Shown here piece by piece: positions 1-6,966 of a stretch of 23,341 nt of DNA (position 1 is its first letter; each line of letters starts with the position of its first letter). The stretch lies in the NCBI GenBank assembly GCA_003427395.1, contig BFEA01000307.1:1613944-1637284 (forward strand), given 5' to 3'. The DNA comes from Chara braunii. Its lineage: Eukaryota > Streptophyta > Charophyceae > Charales > Characeae. The position numbers were made by a program, and so were the translations under genes. Below the pieces are notes generated by a model that had not been told where the DNA came from, made no database searches, and saw only the letters and a program-made list of their open reading frames with translations.

Positions 1-51
1 AAAGCGTCCATGGCAGGAATTGGTGCGTGCTCGAAACCACGTCTAAACCCG

Positions 52-172
52 CCGCTACCGACTTCCCCCGAATAGAACGTAGGGGGCCATTCTAACTGCA
101 TTCGGGGCAATTTTCAGTCTAGATACAGGAATAACGACCGTACGTTCTATTCGGGGGTAGAGCTGGTAGTGG
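52..172. mobile_element. MITE-like element, family A, copy 1
   Basis: Short element with no reading frame and terminal inverted repeats. The best-preserved arms are CCCCCGAATAGAACGTA at 65-81 and its exact reverse complement at 141-157; weaker complementarity continues outward to CTACC near 54-58 and GGTAG near 165-169. The interior carries TTTTCAGTCTAGATACAGG, which recurs in the copy at 1331-1444 and in the fragment at 5946-6007. This is the structure of a non-autonomous DNA transposon. No clear target-site duplication is visible, so the exact ends and the superfamily are uncertain. Confidence 0.6.
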
Positions 173-376
173 GACTTGGTCCCAGGGTTCAGATCATCAT
201 AGGCACCCGGCGTTCCCATTTCTGCTCCCAGGGGTCAGACCATAGTTTCTCCGATATCCTATTCCTGACCATCCATTACGAATAAAGAACAATGACCAAA
301 GAGGAAGAATCTGGGAGGGTGGGTGGAACCCCACCGCGGAACGCGGAATAGATACTACACTTGATCTTCTATCTTT

Positions 377-498
377 GGGCCTCGCTGTACTACTCTCGAA
401 ATGTGCAAAACGAGAGTGAATCTTCCGCTAGAACATGGAAAGATGCACGGCCATGATTTTTGTCTTTTGTGCATGTCGAGAGTAGTGCAGCGAGCCCC
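377..498. mobile_element. MITE-like element, family B, copy 1
   Basis: About 122 bp with imperfect inverted ends of about 33 bp. The left end reads GGGCCTCGCTGTACTACTCT (377 onward). The right end, read on the minus strand, is GGGGCTCGCTGCACTACTCT. The interior (AAATGTGCAAAAC, then GAATCTTCCGCTAGAA) aligns with the element at 21914-22031, and the ends match the element at 6104-6259. No reading frame. A short CTTT on both sides could be a target duplication but is too short to rely on. Confidence 0.6.
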
Positions 499-529
499 TT
501 TCTCTACCTATTGTCTTTCGTGATATTTC

Positions 530-865
530 ATCAGATACTTCACATCATACTACACATGTTACTTCCCTGACGCTTCCCCTGATACTTCCCCTGATACTCC
601 ACTTTATACTTCAGTTGATACTTACTACACGTGATACTTCACCTGGTACTTCACTTTATACTTCAGTCGATACCTACTACGCATGTGAGACTTCACATGA
701 TACTTCATCTGATACTTCAGTTGATACTTCAACTGATACTTCAGTTGATACTTCACCTTATACTTCAGTTGATACTTCACCTTAGGTGATAATTCAGCTC
801 AGACTTGAGTCAATATTCGTTGATACTTCGGTCAATATTCAGTTGATACTTCAGTCCCAGAATTG
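530..865. repeat. 12-bp minisatellite (TGATACTTCANT)
   Basis: Tandem degenerate copies of a 12-bp unit, TGATACTTCAGT / TGATACTTCACC, densest at 690-785 and decaying on both sides. The period is a multiple of three, so one plus frame reads Asp-Thr-Ser-Xaa repeats (D-T-S-V, D-T-S-T, D-T-S-P). That frame closes at a TAG near 783 and has no clear start or homology. It could be a relic of a coding repeat or simple satellite DNA. Confidence 0.7.
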
Positions 866-941
866 ACGCCCGATTAGGAAGGTTGTCATCACGAGGGTGC
901 ACAGTGACTGTGCTGCAAATGGAGGCACAAGAACCCGTCAT

Positions 942-944
<3 letters not shown>

Positions 945-1003
<59 letters not shown>
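945..1003. repeat. (TC)n microsatellite
   Basis: About 59 bp of uninterrupted TC dinucleotides. The apparent Ser-Leu (plus) and Arg-Glu (minus) reading frames through it are translations of the repeat and are not proteins. Confidence 0.97.
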
Positions 1004-1006
<3 letters not shown>

Positions 1007-1079
1007 CGCCCGATATCCTATCCCACCCATATATATTCGTCATGCAGGATTCAGTCGGGAAAAAATCAAGAGTCCCTGG

Positions 1080-1264
1080 TAGGCCAGCAGCAGCAGGACC
1101 AGCAGAAGGACCAGCGCTCCTGCAGGACCAGCGGCAGGACCAGCGACAGGACCAGCGGCAGGGCCAACGCTCCTATAGGAGCAGCGGCATGATCAAGCGC
1201 TCCTGCAGGACCAGCAGCAGAACCAGAGGCAGGACCAGCGGCAGGACCAGGGGCAGGACCAGGG
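1080..1264. repeat. GC-rich 12-bp minisatellite (CAGGACCAGCGG)
   Basis: Degenerate tandem array of CAGGACCAGCGG-type units, with a longer nested period marked by CGCTCCTGCAGGACCAGC, which occurs near 1118 and again near 1197. It translates on plus as Gln-Asp-Gln-Arg repeats and on minus as Gly-Pro-Ala repeats. No start, domain or splice context argues for a real protein, so it is treated as satellite DNA. Confidence 0.7.
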
Positions 1265-1330
1265 CTTATGTTGGTTGCTGCCACGACAACCAACCACACG
1301 GTCACTCATTTCCTTTTTGAGATAATTCAG

Positions 1331-1444
1331 ACTACCTTCTTCCCCCGAATACAACGTATGGGTCATTATAGCTGTATTTGAAGCACCTTTCAGTCTAGAT
1401 CCAGCTATAATGACCCTACGTTGTATTCTGGGGAAGAAGGTAGT
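1331..1444. mobile_element. MITE-like element, family A, copy 2
   Basis: Best-preserved family A member, 114 bp. The left end starts ACTACCTTCTTCCCCCGAAT and continues ACAACGTA then GGGTCATTATAGCTG. The right end is its reverse complement with one substitution (CCCCAGAAT for CCCCCGAAT) and a one-base gap, giving inverted repeats of about 44 bp that cover most of the element. The interior shares TTTCAGTCTAGAT with copy 1. Flanks ATAATTCAG (left) and TTTATTCTG (right) match at 6 of 9 positions, a tentative degenerate target duplication. Confidence 0.7.
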
Positions 1445-1463
1445 TTATTCTGTTCATCCGATT

Positions 1464-1534
1464 GCAGGGAGATTCGAACTTGGGTCTGTATTTCAACAGA
1501 TCATGGGGGTCTACCCACTGAACCCCATTGGTAC
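1464..1534 (-). other. tRNA-like sequence / tRNA pseudogene or SINE head
   Basis: Read on the minus strand, this 71-nt stretch has an A-box-like GGTTCAGTGGGTAGA, a potential anticodon stem TCTGT/ACAGA closing a six-base loop TGAAAT, and a B-box-like GTTCGAATCTC. Order and spacing fit a tRNA. The anticodon loop is one base short and the T stem does not pair well, so a tRNA-derived relic is more likely than a working tRNA. It starts 20 bp from the right end of the family A element. Confidence 0.4.
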
Positions 1535-1655
1535 ACGATCGCTCCCAATTAGGGGGGTGTCTGTGCGGCAGCAGCAGACCAACAACCCCCTTCGCGCGGC
1601 AGATGGAGAATCCCGATCCCGTTATCTAATTCGCGGAACCCGTTATACAATTCGC

Positions 1656-1920
1656 GGATCGCGATTGCCTGATCGACCACGTGACCCCTCTCGTTCGCGA
1701 TTTGCCTGGATCGATCCCGACTCCAGGCAGGAAACCGATCACGTGATCGAATCCCCGTGATCGCGATTTGCCATCGTGGACTCGGATCGATACAATGGGC
1801 GGATCGCGATTGCCTGATCGACCACGTGGCCGATCGCGTTCGCGATTTGCCAATCGCATCGATCCGAGTCCATGATGGCAATTCCGAAACGCGATCACGG
1901 GGGATTCGATCACGTGATCG
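1656..1920. repeat. Foldback locus rich in GATC and CACGTG
   Basis: Two structures overlap. A direct repeat of about 65 bp begins GGATCGCGATTGCCTGATCG at 1656 and again at 1801. An inverted repeat has arms 1736-1791 and 1858-1920, almost fully complementary, with an insertion of about seven bases in the right arm. The tract contains 15 GATC sites, four CACGTG hexamers (1678, 1740, 1823, 1911) and two GATCACGTGATC palindromes. No open frame has protein character. It could be a foldback element or a duplicated regulatory array; I do not recognise it. Confidence 0.65.
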
Positions 1921-2102
1921 CTTCTGCCTGGAATGCGGAATTGCAACAGCAACCTCAAGCCCCTGAGCTCATTCATTATCTGTCTGCTCATAAGAGAACT
2001 GCGGCGGCGGCGGCCGAACCCACGAGGCCATTTCCCTATTTTCCGATGACATCTTACGTGGCAGAGGCACATCAGGCGTTCTTACTCGCACCAACCCCCT
2101 TC

Positions 2103-2116
2103 ACCTCCGACCATGC

Positions 2117-2173
<57 letters not shown>

Positions 2174-2275
2174 TGTGAGTGTGTGTGTGAGTGAGTGTGT
2201 GCGTGTGTGCGTGTGTGCGTGTGTCCTCCCAGCATGCGTCTCTCTCTCTCTCTCTCGTGTGTCCTCCCAGCATGC

Positions 2276-2335
<60 letters not shown>

Positions 2336-2394
2336 CGCTCGCTCGCTCGGACCTCCCAGCATGCGTCTTTCTCTCTCTCTTTGACCTCCCAGCA

Positions 2395-2443
<49 letters not shown>

Positions 2444-2466
2444 CTCGCTCGGACCTCCCAGCATGC

Positions 2467-2508
<42 letters not shown>
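2103..2508. repeat. Composite (CT)n/(GT)n satellite with CCTCCCAGCATGCGT spacer
   Basis: Five copies of the spacer CCTCCCAGCATGCGT or one-base variants (2225, 2263, 2352, 2385, 2454), plus a degenerate one at 2103 (CCTCCGACCATGCGT), each followed by a (CT)n run of variable length. The first is followed by (GT)n at about 2157-2224. Some units end in GCTCGCTCGG. So the unit is spacer plus microsatellite, amplified together. All Ser-Leu, Arg-Glu and Val-Cys reading frames here are artefacts of the repeat. Confidence 0.9.
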
Positions 2509-2859
2509 CGTATCTGACTGCAGTTCCGGCCGGTCATGGATTTATTTGACCGCAATTACGTACACAGAGGACTCGACAAAGCCCATGCGTGAGTACGGCC
2601 TGAAAGAGACACAATGAAACAGTGGGAACATTGCGAAGTCGAGGTGTATTATAATTTGATTATTACGTGAAGACCGCCCTTTTCAGAAAAAAGAAGACGG
2701 TCATAAGCCCGGCGGAGAACAGCAGCAAAGCCGTTAAACGAGCAACGACGTCATCGCGGGAAGCGACAACGGGACAGGCAGAAAAGGGAGAACAGGCGGG
2801 AGAAGGAGAGAAGCAACCACTCACACCGTGACAGTGTGGCCAGCGACTCGCTGCCGCTC

Positions 2860-2985
2860 TCATCCCCTGTGGTCCCCATTGGAGCGGCCAAGCACGATCA
2901 CGCGGTTGTCTTCTACCACTGCCAATGAGTGAGGGTGTGATAAATCCATCACTCGCTCATACGATACGGTTGGGCCGTGGGACCA
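2860..2985 (-). pseudogene. Possible kelch-like exon or gene fragment
   Basis: On minus, an open stretch ends at a TGA at 2860-2862 and contains HSLAVVEDNRVIVLG followed by RSNGDHRG. This resembles one kelch/galactose-oxidase-type blade (small residue, hydrophobic strand, then V-I-V-L-G), although the usual double Gly is G-R here. The upstream side runs into a (TG)n tract at about 2986-3002, so no start is visible. It may be a last exon, a decayed copy or chance. It is not linked to the LRR exons. Confidence 0.22.
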
Positions 2986-3025
2986 CACACACACACACAC
3001 ATGCACTTTTTCGTCGTTTGCACTC

Positions 3026-3087
3026 GTTGCAAAGGCGTCTTTTCTTCGCACTAGCGGTTGCAAAGGCGTCTTTTCTTCGCTCTAGCG
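3026..3087. repeat. 31-bp tandem duplication
   Basis: Two adjacent 31-bp copies of a unit starting GTTGCAAAGGCGTC, at 3026-3056 and 3057-3087, differing at few positions. Confidence 0.85.
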
Positions 3088-3988
3088 GGGTAGCCTTCCC
3101 CAACCGGCCTATCCTGCAACAATGCCCAGAGTCGCAAAACCCTCTCCCCCCTCCCCAACCCCCGTCCGGCAAGGCTCAATGACCAGACTCCGAAAACGAC
3201 ACAGGCTCGCCAGTAAATTTATTTTTTTTTGGGGAGCTCGCCAGTAATTCGCAGCCCTACTGGTAATGCTGGGTTTAGGGCCTCGCCGGTGCACGAAACG
3301 AAAAAAAAAAAGGACTTCTTTTCGTGAAGCAGTCACCGCATAGCACCCACACTACCTCTGTCAGGAAAAACTCGTGAATGCTGTCAGTCTCCAAGTTCGC
3401 GAGCCCTCACGAGCGTGCTGACTCCTCCCTGCCTGCAGCACTCGCGAACTCGTAGGTCCTCCGCTGGTAGGGTGGAGGAGCTGTGAAATCTCACGAGTGA
3501 GCTGCATCGCTCCAACCGAGGTCCATCCAAAAACTTGGACCGTAGTGTCCACAAATTTGGACCGTAGCGAAGCGAATCCCGCAATCCTCTCGCCAGGGCG
3601 TTGTCGCGAGAGTTTTCGTGTGTGCTGTGGGGCGGTGAGGCAAAAAACGAAGAGAAACGGTGGATCAGGGCTTCCCGAGACCTCGCGACTCTGGTGATCA
3701 TTTCGTTTCGTTAGTTGTGCTGTGCGGCGAGACCCTTAGTGCGGTGCTCTGTCTGTCCACAAGGTTGAAGTTTGGTTTTTGTTCGCAGCCCGCCAGGGTT
3801 GCGTTTTCCCCCCCTGAGACATTTTTCGTCGTCGTTCATCATACCGGTCGTTCATTCGGGCCGATTGGTCGTTCAAAGGCTGGTAAAATGAAAGGCGCTG
3901 GCATTTGGGGGCGGGCGGCAGTTCAAGCAAATCCAGGACCGATAGCTATCCATGGCGTTTTCCTGGGAACCCCTCAGTCCAAAAAAAA
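3088..3988. other. No gene recognised
   Basis: GC-moderate DNA with short A and T runs (T tract near 3220, A tract near 3301) and recurrent short words such as CTCGCGA and TTGGACCGTAG (twice near 3535-3565). The possible reading frames are short, lack conserved motifs and conflict with one another. I see no domain, RNA gene or clear promoter. Confidence 0.5.
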
Positions 3989-3990
3989 TT

Positions 3991-4119
3991 GAAACGGTGT
4001 GCGGGCCGCAGGGCCTTAAATTCGAATCTGAAAAGGTGGACCCAGGTCTGAAACGGCGTGAGGGTCGCAGGGCCTTCAAGTTGAAATTCGAATCTGAAAC
4101 GATGTGGACCAAGGTTGTC
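3991..4119. repeat. About 59-bp imperfect tandem duplication
   Basis: Two adjacent copies, starting GAAACGGTGTGCGGGCCGCA at 3991 and GAAACGGCGTGAGGGTCGCA at 4050. Both continue GGGCCTT and reach TTCGAATCTGAAA and GTGGACC. The second copy is longer by about 10 bp. Confidence 0.85.
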
Positions 4120-4145
4120 TGCGTGCCATCTGGATTTGTTCCGCA

Positions 4146-4148
<3 letters not shown>

Positions 4149-4225
<77 letters not shown>

Positions 4226-4226
4226 N

Positions 4227-4312
<86 letters not shown>
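4149..4312. repeat. (CT)n microsatellite with an N
   Basis: About 160 bp of CT dinucleotides with a single N at 4226. The N probably marks a gap of unknown true length, so the tract length in this assembly should not be trusted. It trails into C-rich degenerate units to about 4360. Confidence 0.97.
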
Positions 4313-4315
<3 letters not shown>

Positions 4316-4635
4316 CCCCCTCTCCCCCCCGCTCTCTCTCCGCTCTCTCCCCACTCTCTCCACGTCTTCTGTATTACATTGTGAGCACACCTTAGGCTGC
4401 TGTGATAGCCAGCCAACTATACATGCTAAGGAAACAAAACAGGTAATTTTTATGGGGTTGAGAGTGGACCACACAAAGTAGTCACCGTCACGTAGGAGAG
4501 GGAAATATCGCAGGGGCTGGGGAGGGCAAGTTGCTGAGCATAGAGGGAGAGTGTCAGGTAGAGTCAGTGGGACATTGCGGATCTTGACAGTGCATCGGTT
4601 GTTTGACCTGAGCAGGCATGGAACCAGGAACTGAC

Positions 4636-4794
4636 CTGCGAACAGCCAAACAAGTGAAGAACCTGAAGACTCTGGCAGGAATCTGCGAGCAATCCCAGCC
4701 CTTGATCTGTGACGTTTCGGCACCACGAGAGGTCAAGCATCTCCAAAGTGTTGGATGAATGCTTCGCTAATGCCATCATCGTCAAATCCCCAAC
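4636..4794 (-). CDS. Exon B of a RAD7/AMN1-like leucine-rich-repeat protein
   Basis: A 159-nt internal exon (53 codons, phase 0 to 0) on minus. The acceptor is TTTTGCAG before GTTGGGG at 4794; the donor is GCAG then GTCAGT at 4635-4634. It encodes cysteine-type LRRs: VGDLTMMALAKHS, then LEMLDLSWCRNVTDQGLGLL, then SCQSLQVLHLFGCSQ. The LDLSWCRNVTD core and the C-terminal LFGCSQ are typical of plant RAD7-like/AMN1-like LRR proteins, whose RAD7 relatives act in damage recognition and whose AMN1 relatives resemble F-box LRR proteins. Function here is inferred from family only. The frame is undamaged. The following exon was not found in 1-4635, so the gene may be incomplete or its 3' part too diverged for me to see. 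Confidence 0.75.
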
Positions 4795-4873
4795 CTGCAA
4801 AATTCACGATCACAAACAACTTAGTCGAATCGTTTCCATTGTTGCCGAATCGCTGATGAGCACCAAAAAAGAT

Positions 4874-5096
4874 CACTTCACGACTCTGTCTCATGCAAGG
4901 TCGTGGTACTCACTCAAATTATCATGGACTCTCACTTCACGACTCCATCTCAATACAAGGTTATGGTCCCCGATCAAATTACTATGGCTTCAATCTGATT
5001 CCGATATTCTTGACTATTCATTTGATGAAGCAATGGTCCCCGATCAAATTACTATGGCTTCAATCTGATTCCGATATTGTTGACTATTCATTTGAT
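4874..5096. repeat. 59/70-bp degenerate tandem repeat
   Basis: Two near-identical 70-bp copies start ATGGTCCCCGATCAAATTAC at 4963 and 5033. An older 59-bp-period copy lies at 4874-4932 (CACTTCACGACTCTGTCTCA against CACTTCACGACTCCATCTCA). The array sits 80 bp upstream of exon B on the minus strand, inside the presumed intron. Confidence 0.85.
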
Positions 5097-5325
5097 AGAC
5101 CATCAATGGCAATCTGGTAACGTCTTCAGATGCTTGCCATTCATAGCGAAGTGAGTTACGACCGGAACGTGTTCTTAAACGGAACCCACCGTAGGGCACA
5201 GGCATTATCCAGCCCGAGGATGTGATTACCTTAAACAGTTTTGTTTGTGAGAAAAACTGTGTTAATTCGTCCAATTTTGTTTGATCATATGTAAACAGTC
5301 CAACCTAATTGAAGTCATCGGACCC

Positions 5326-5432
5326 ACCATCTTCCCCTGAACATAACGCACCCTCATAATGAGTGCATACAAGTTATATTTCCAGTCGGGGTACAGCCAA
5401 AATGAGGGTGCGCTGTGTTCGGGGGAAGACAG
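5326..5432. mobile_element. MITE-like element, family A, divergent copy 3
   Basis: About 107 bp with inverted repeats of about 33 bp. The left end is ACCATCTTCCCCTGAACATA and the right end, read on minus, is ACTGTCTTCCCCCGAACACA; both continue into CGCACCCTCAT. The interior retains a diverged form of the family core (TTTCCAGTCGGGGTACAGCC). It shares the CTTCCCCCGAA terminus with copies 1 and 2 but has a different subterminal sequence, so it is a separate subfamily. Confidence 0.6.
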
Positions 5433-5843
5433 TAGAGCACTGGCAGATAGAATACGAAGTCTAGTGGGACGATTTGTCGAAAGGCTTAACCTTTGGCCCT
5501 TCTTTTCAAAGATGCTGCTCATAACTCAAGCATAACTCGAGCTAAAGGCTCCCACGTGCCGGCTTTTCTCCGGTTTCTTATCAGCTCCTCCTCCAAGCTC
5601 TCCCACTTCGCGGCCTTCGAATATGGATAAACATACAACCTGGAATATGCAGACTGGAAGGACAAACGAATCAATAGTTCTGAAAGATCGGGGACTAGTC
5701 CACAACTATTCTAGGCATCAAGACCCACACAGTAACAAAGAATCCAGGACGCCATGCTGAATCTGGCCTCTAAACATAACTGTTATACAGAGTTCGAAGT
5801 GTCTACTAGTGTCCAGCTGGACATGCAGCTGCAGAAGAATGTA
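5433..5843. other. No gene recognised
   Basis: Unique-looking sequence between the divergent family A element and the minus-strand U6 copy. Reading frames are short, with no motif or splice context. Confidence 0.45.
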
Positions 5844-5851
5844 CTTTTTTG

Positions 5852-5919
5852 TTTTATGTGTGCCATCCTTGCGCAGCGGCCACGCTAATCTTCTCTTTAT
5901 CGTTTTAATTTTAACGGAT
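5852..5919 (-). pseudogene. U6 snRNA pseudogene (minus strand)
   Basis: On minus the sequence reads ATCCGTTAAAATT, ACGATAAAGAGAAGATTAGC, then TGGCC, CTGCGCAAGGATG and CACACATAAA. This matches the central part of U6 snRNA, including the region that pairs with U4 and forms the internal stem-loop. It lacks about 14 nt of the 5' end and the whole 3' end after the ATAAA position, where it passes into ACAAAAAA. Substitutions include GCATGG to GCGTGG and GCCCCTG to GCCGCTG. No upstream TATA or USE is visible, so this is a dead copy, probably retroposed. Confidence 0.85.
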
Positions 5920-5945
5920 TGTACTATTGGCAGCCGCAAAATCGC

Positions 5946-6052
5946 TGCATTTGGGGAAACTTTTGGTCTAGATACAGCAATAATGACCGGATTCTATTCG
6001 GATGAAGACTGTAGCCATTATGACGGGGCGTTCTATTCGGGTGAAGACTGTA
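5946..6052 (+). mobile_element. Partial family A MITE with internal duplication
   Basis: Positions 5946-6007 align with the right half of family A copies: GCATTTGGGG, GGTCTAGATACAGCAATAAT, GACCGGATTCTATTCGG, then GATGAAGACTGTA. Positions 6015-6052 repeat the last part (CATTATGACGGGGCGTTCTA, TTCGGGTGAAGACTGTAG). The left half is missing. It starts about 25 bp from the 5' end of the minus-strand U6 copy. Confidence 0.6.
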
Positions 6053-6103
6053 GGGAGCATTCCTGTAGACGTTGTCTCAACATGTTGGTGGACGGTGTCT
6101 CAT

Positions 6104-6259
6104 GGGCCTCGCTCCACTACTCAACATTCTACATGCATCTGGCCTGTAACGCGGACAAGATGCATTCGGACTCCCACAACATTTAGAACAAATGTATCGG
6201 GTTCGGGATCATTGCGCACTCCAGATGCATCTAGAATGCTGTGCAGTGGAGCAAGGCCC
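6104..6259. mobile_element. MITE-like element, family B, copy 2
   Basis: 156 bp with inverted ends of about 39 bp. The left end is GGGCCTCGCTCCACTACTCA and the right end on minus is GGGCCTTGCTCCACTGCACA; both continue into CATTCTA(C/G)ATGCATCTGG. The interior differs from the other two family B members, but the termini are clearly shared. The short reading frames crossing it have no protein signature. Confidence 0.65.
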
Positions 6260-6692
6260 GATATGTCGATGCAATCTGTGCTAGCGTGTGAGTTCAGCTC
6301 CACCTCTGCCTTTCCAAGCTGAACAGCGCCATAATGATTCTCTACCTACTGATAAACGTGAATCAGGGCCAGTGTGCCATGTCAGTAACCTGACGGCCCC
6401 AGGCCAACGGCCCAGACACCTTTCTGGGCAGCCGCGGCTGAACCTTAGTCACCGGAAATCATTTCGGACCCCGTGGCACACCATTGCTTTTCCCGTTTCT
6501 GAAGTGTTTCATTTTTATTTGTAGTTTTGCAGCGTGGTATTATTTTTGCAGCGACTCTGTCTGGTCTGATTATGTCCGTAATTTAGACAGGCATGCATTT
6601 TGTCCTTGCGTGCCAGCTCAGGGAGGTGCCTTCTCAGAGTGTCCGTTCAGTTGATGGTCACAAAGGGAAGGCAGCAAAAAAACAGGGGTAAG
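6260..6692. other. No gene recognised
   Basis: Sequence between the family B element and the plus-strand U6 copy. It contains a short palindrome-like patch near 6402-6440 and no convincing frame. No USE/TATA arrangement is visible in the 60 bp before the U6 copy. Confidence 0.45.
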
Positions 6693-6802
6693 GTCCTTCG
6701 GGACATCCGTTAGAATTGGAACGCTCCAGAGAGGATAGATTAGCATGGCCCCTGCGCAAGGATGACACGCATAAATCGAGAAATGAAATGGTCCAAACTT
6801 TT

Positions 6803-6806
<4 letters not shown>
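6693..6806 (+). pseudogene. U6 snRNA retropseudogene, nearly full length
   Basis: Near-complete U6: GTCCTTCGGGACATCCGTTA at the 5' end, ATTGGAACG, GATTAGCATGGCCCCTGCGC, AAGGATGACACGC, ATAAATCGAGAAATG and the 3' GGTCC with a following T-rich end. Defects include single-base losses in the 5' hairpin, a changed CAGAGAAGATTAG region (CAGAGAGGATAGATTAG), and an extra AAATG before GGTCC. It is followed at once by a long poly(A) tract. No TATA box sits at the expected position upstream, so it is an LINE-mobilised copy rather than a working gene. Confidence 0.9.
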
Positions 6807-6841
<35 letters not shown>

Positions 6842-6868
6842 GAAAAAAAAAAAAAAAAAAAAAAAAAA
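6807..6868 (+). repeat. Double poly(A) tract
   Basis: A32, then GGGG, then A26, directly after the U6 copy and directly before the LINE 5' region. It is most simply the poly(A) tail of a retroposed U6 transcript. The GGGG interruption may mean two joined tails or a sequencing error. Confidence 0.9.
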
Positions 6869-6966
6869 CGCGTTTATAACAACCCCGAACAACCAAAAAC
6901 AAGTGTTCAACGAAGTGAGCAGGAGTCTTCTTCTTCCTCCTCGCCACCTCATACCCCTCCCTGGCT

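Noticed and set aside
530-865. CRISPR-like array
   Set aside because: The repeats are contiguous 12-bp units without unique spacers. This is a minisatellite in eukaryotic DNA.
4076-4726. 216-codon minus reading frame and the other Arg-Glu or Ser-Leu frames through (CT)n tracts
   Set aside because: A dinucleotide repeat is open in all frames that lack stops. These translations have no conserved flanks, and one of them overlaps exon B in the wrong frame.
6693-6806. Functional U6 snRNA gene
   Set aside because: It has base losses in the 5' hairpin, an insertion near the 3' end, a poly(A) tail and no visible upstream USE or TATA at the expected distance.
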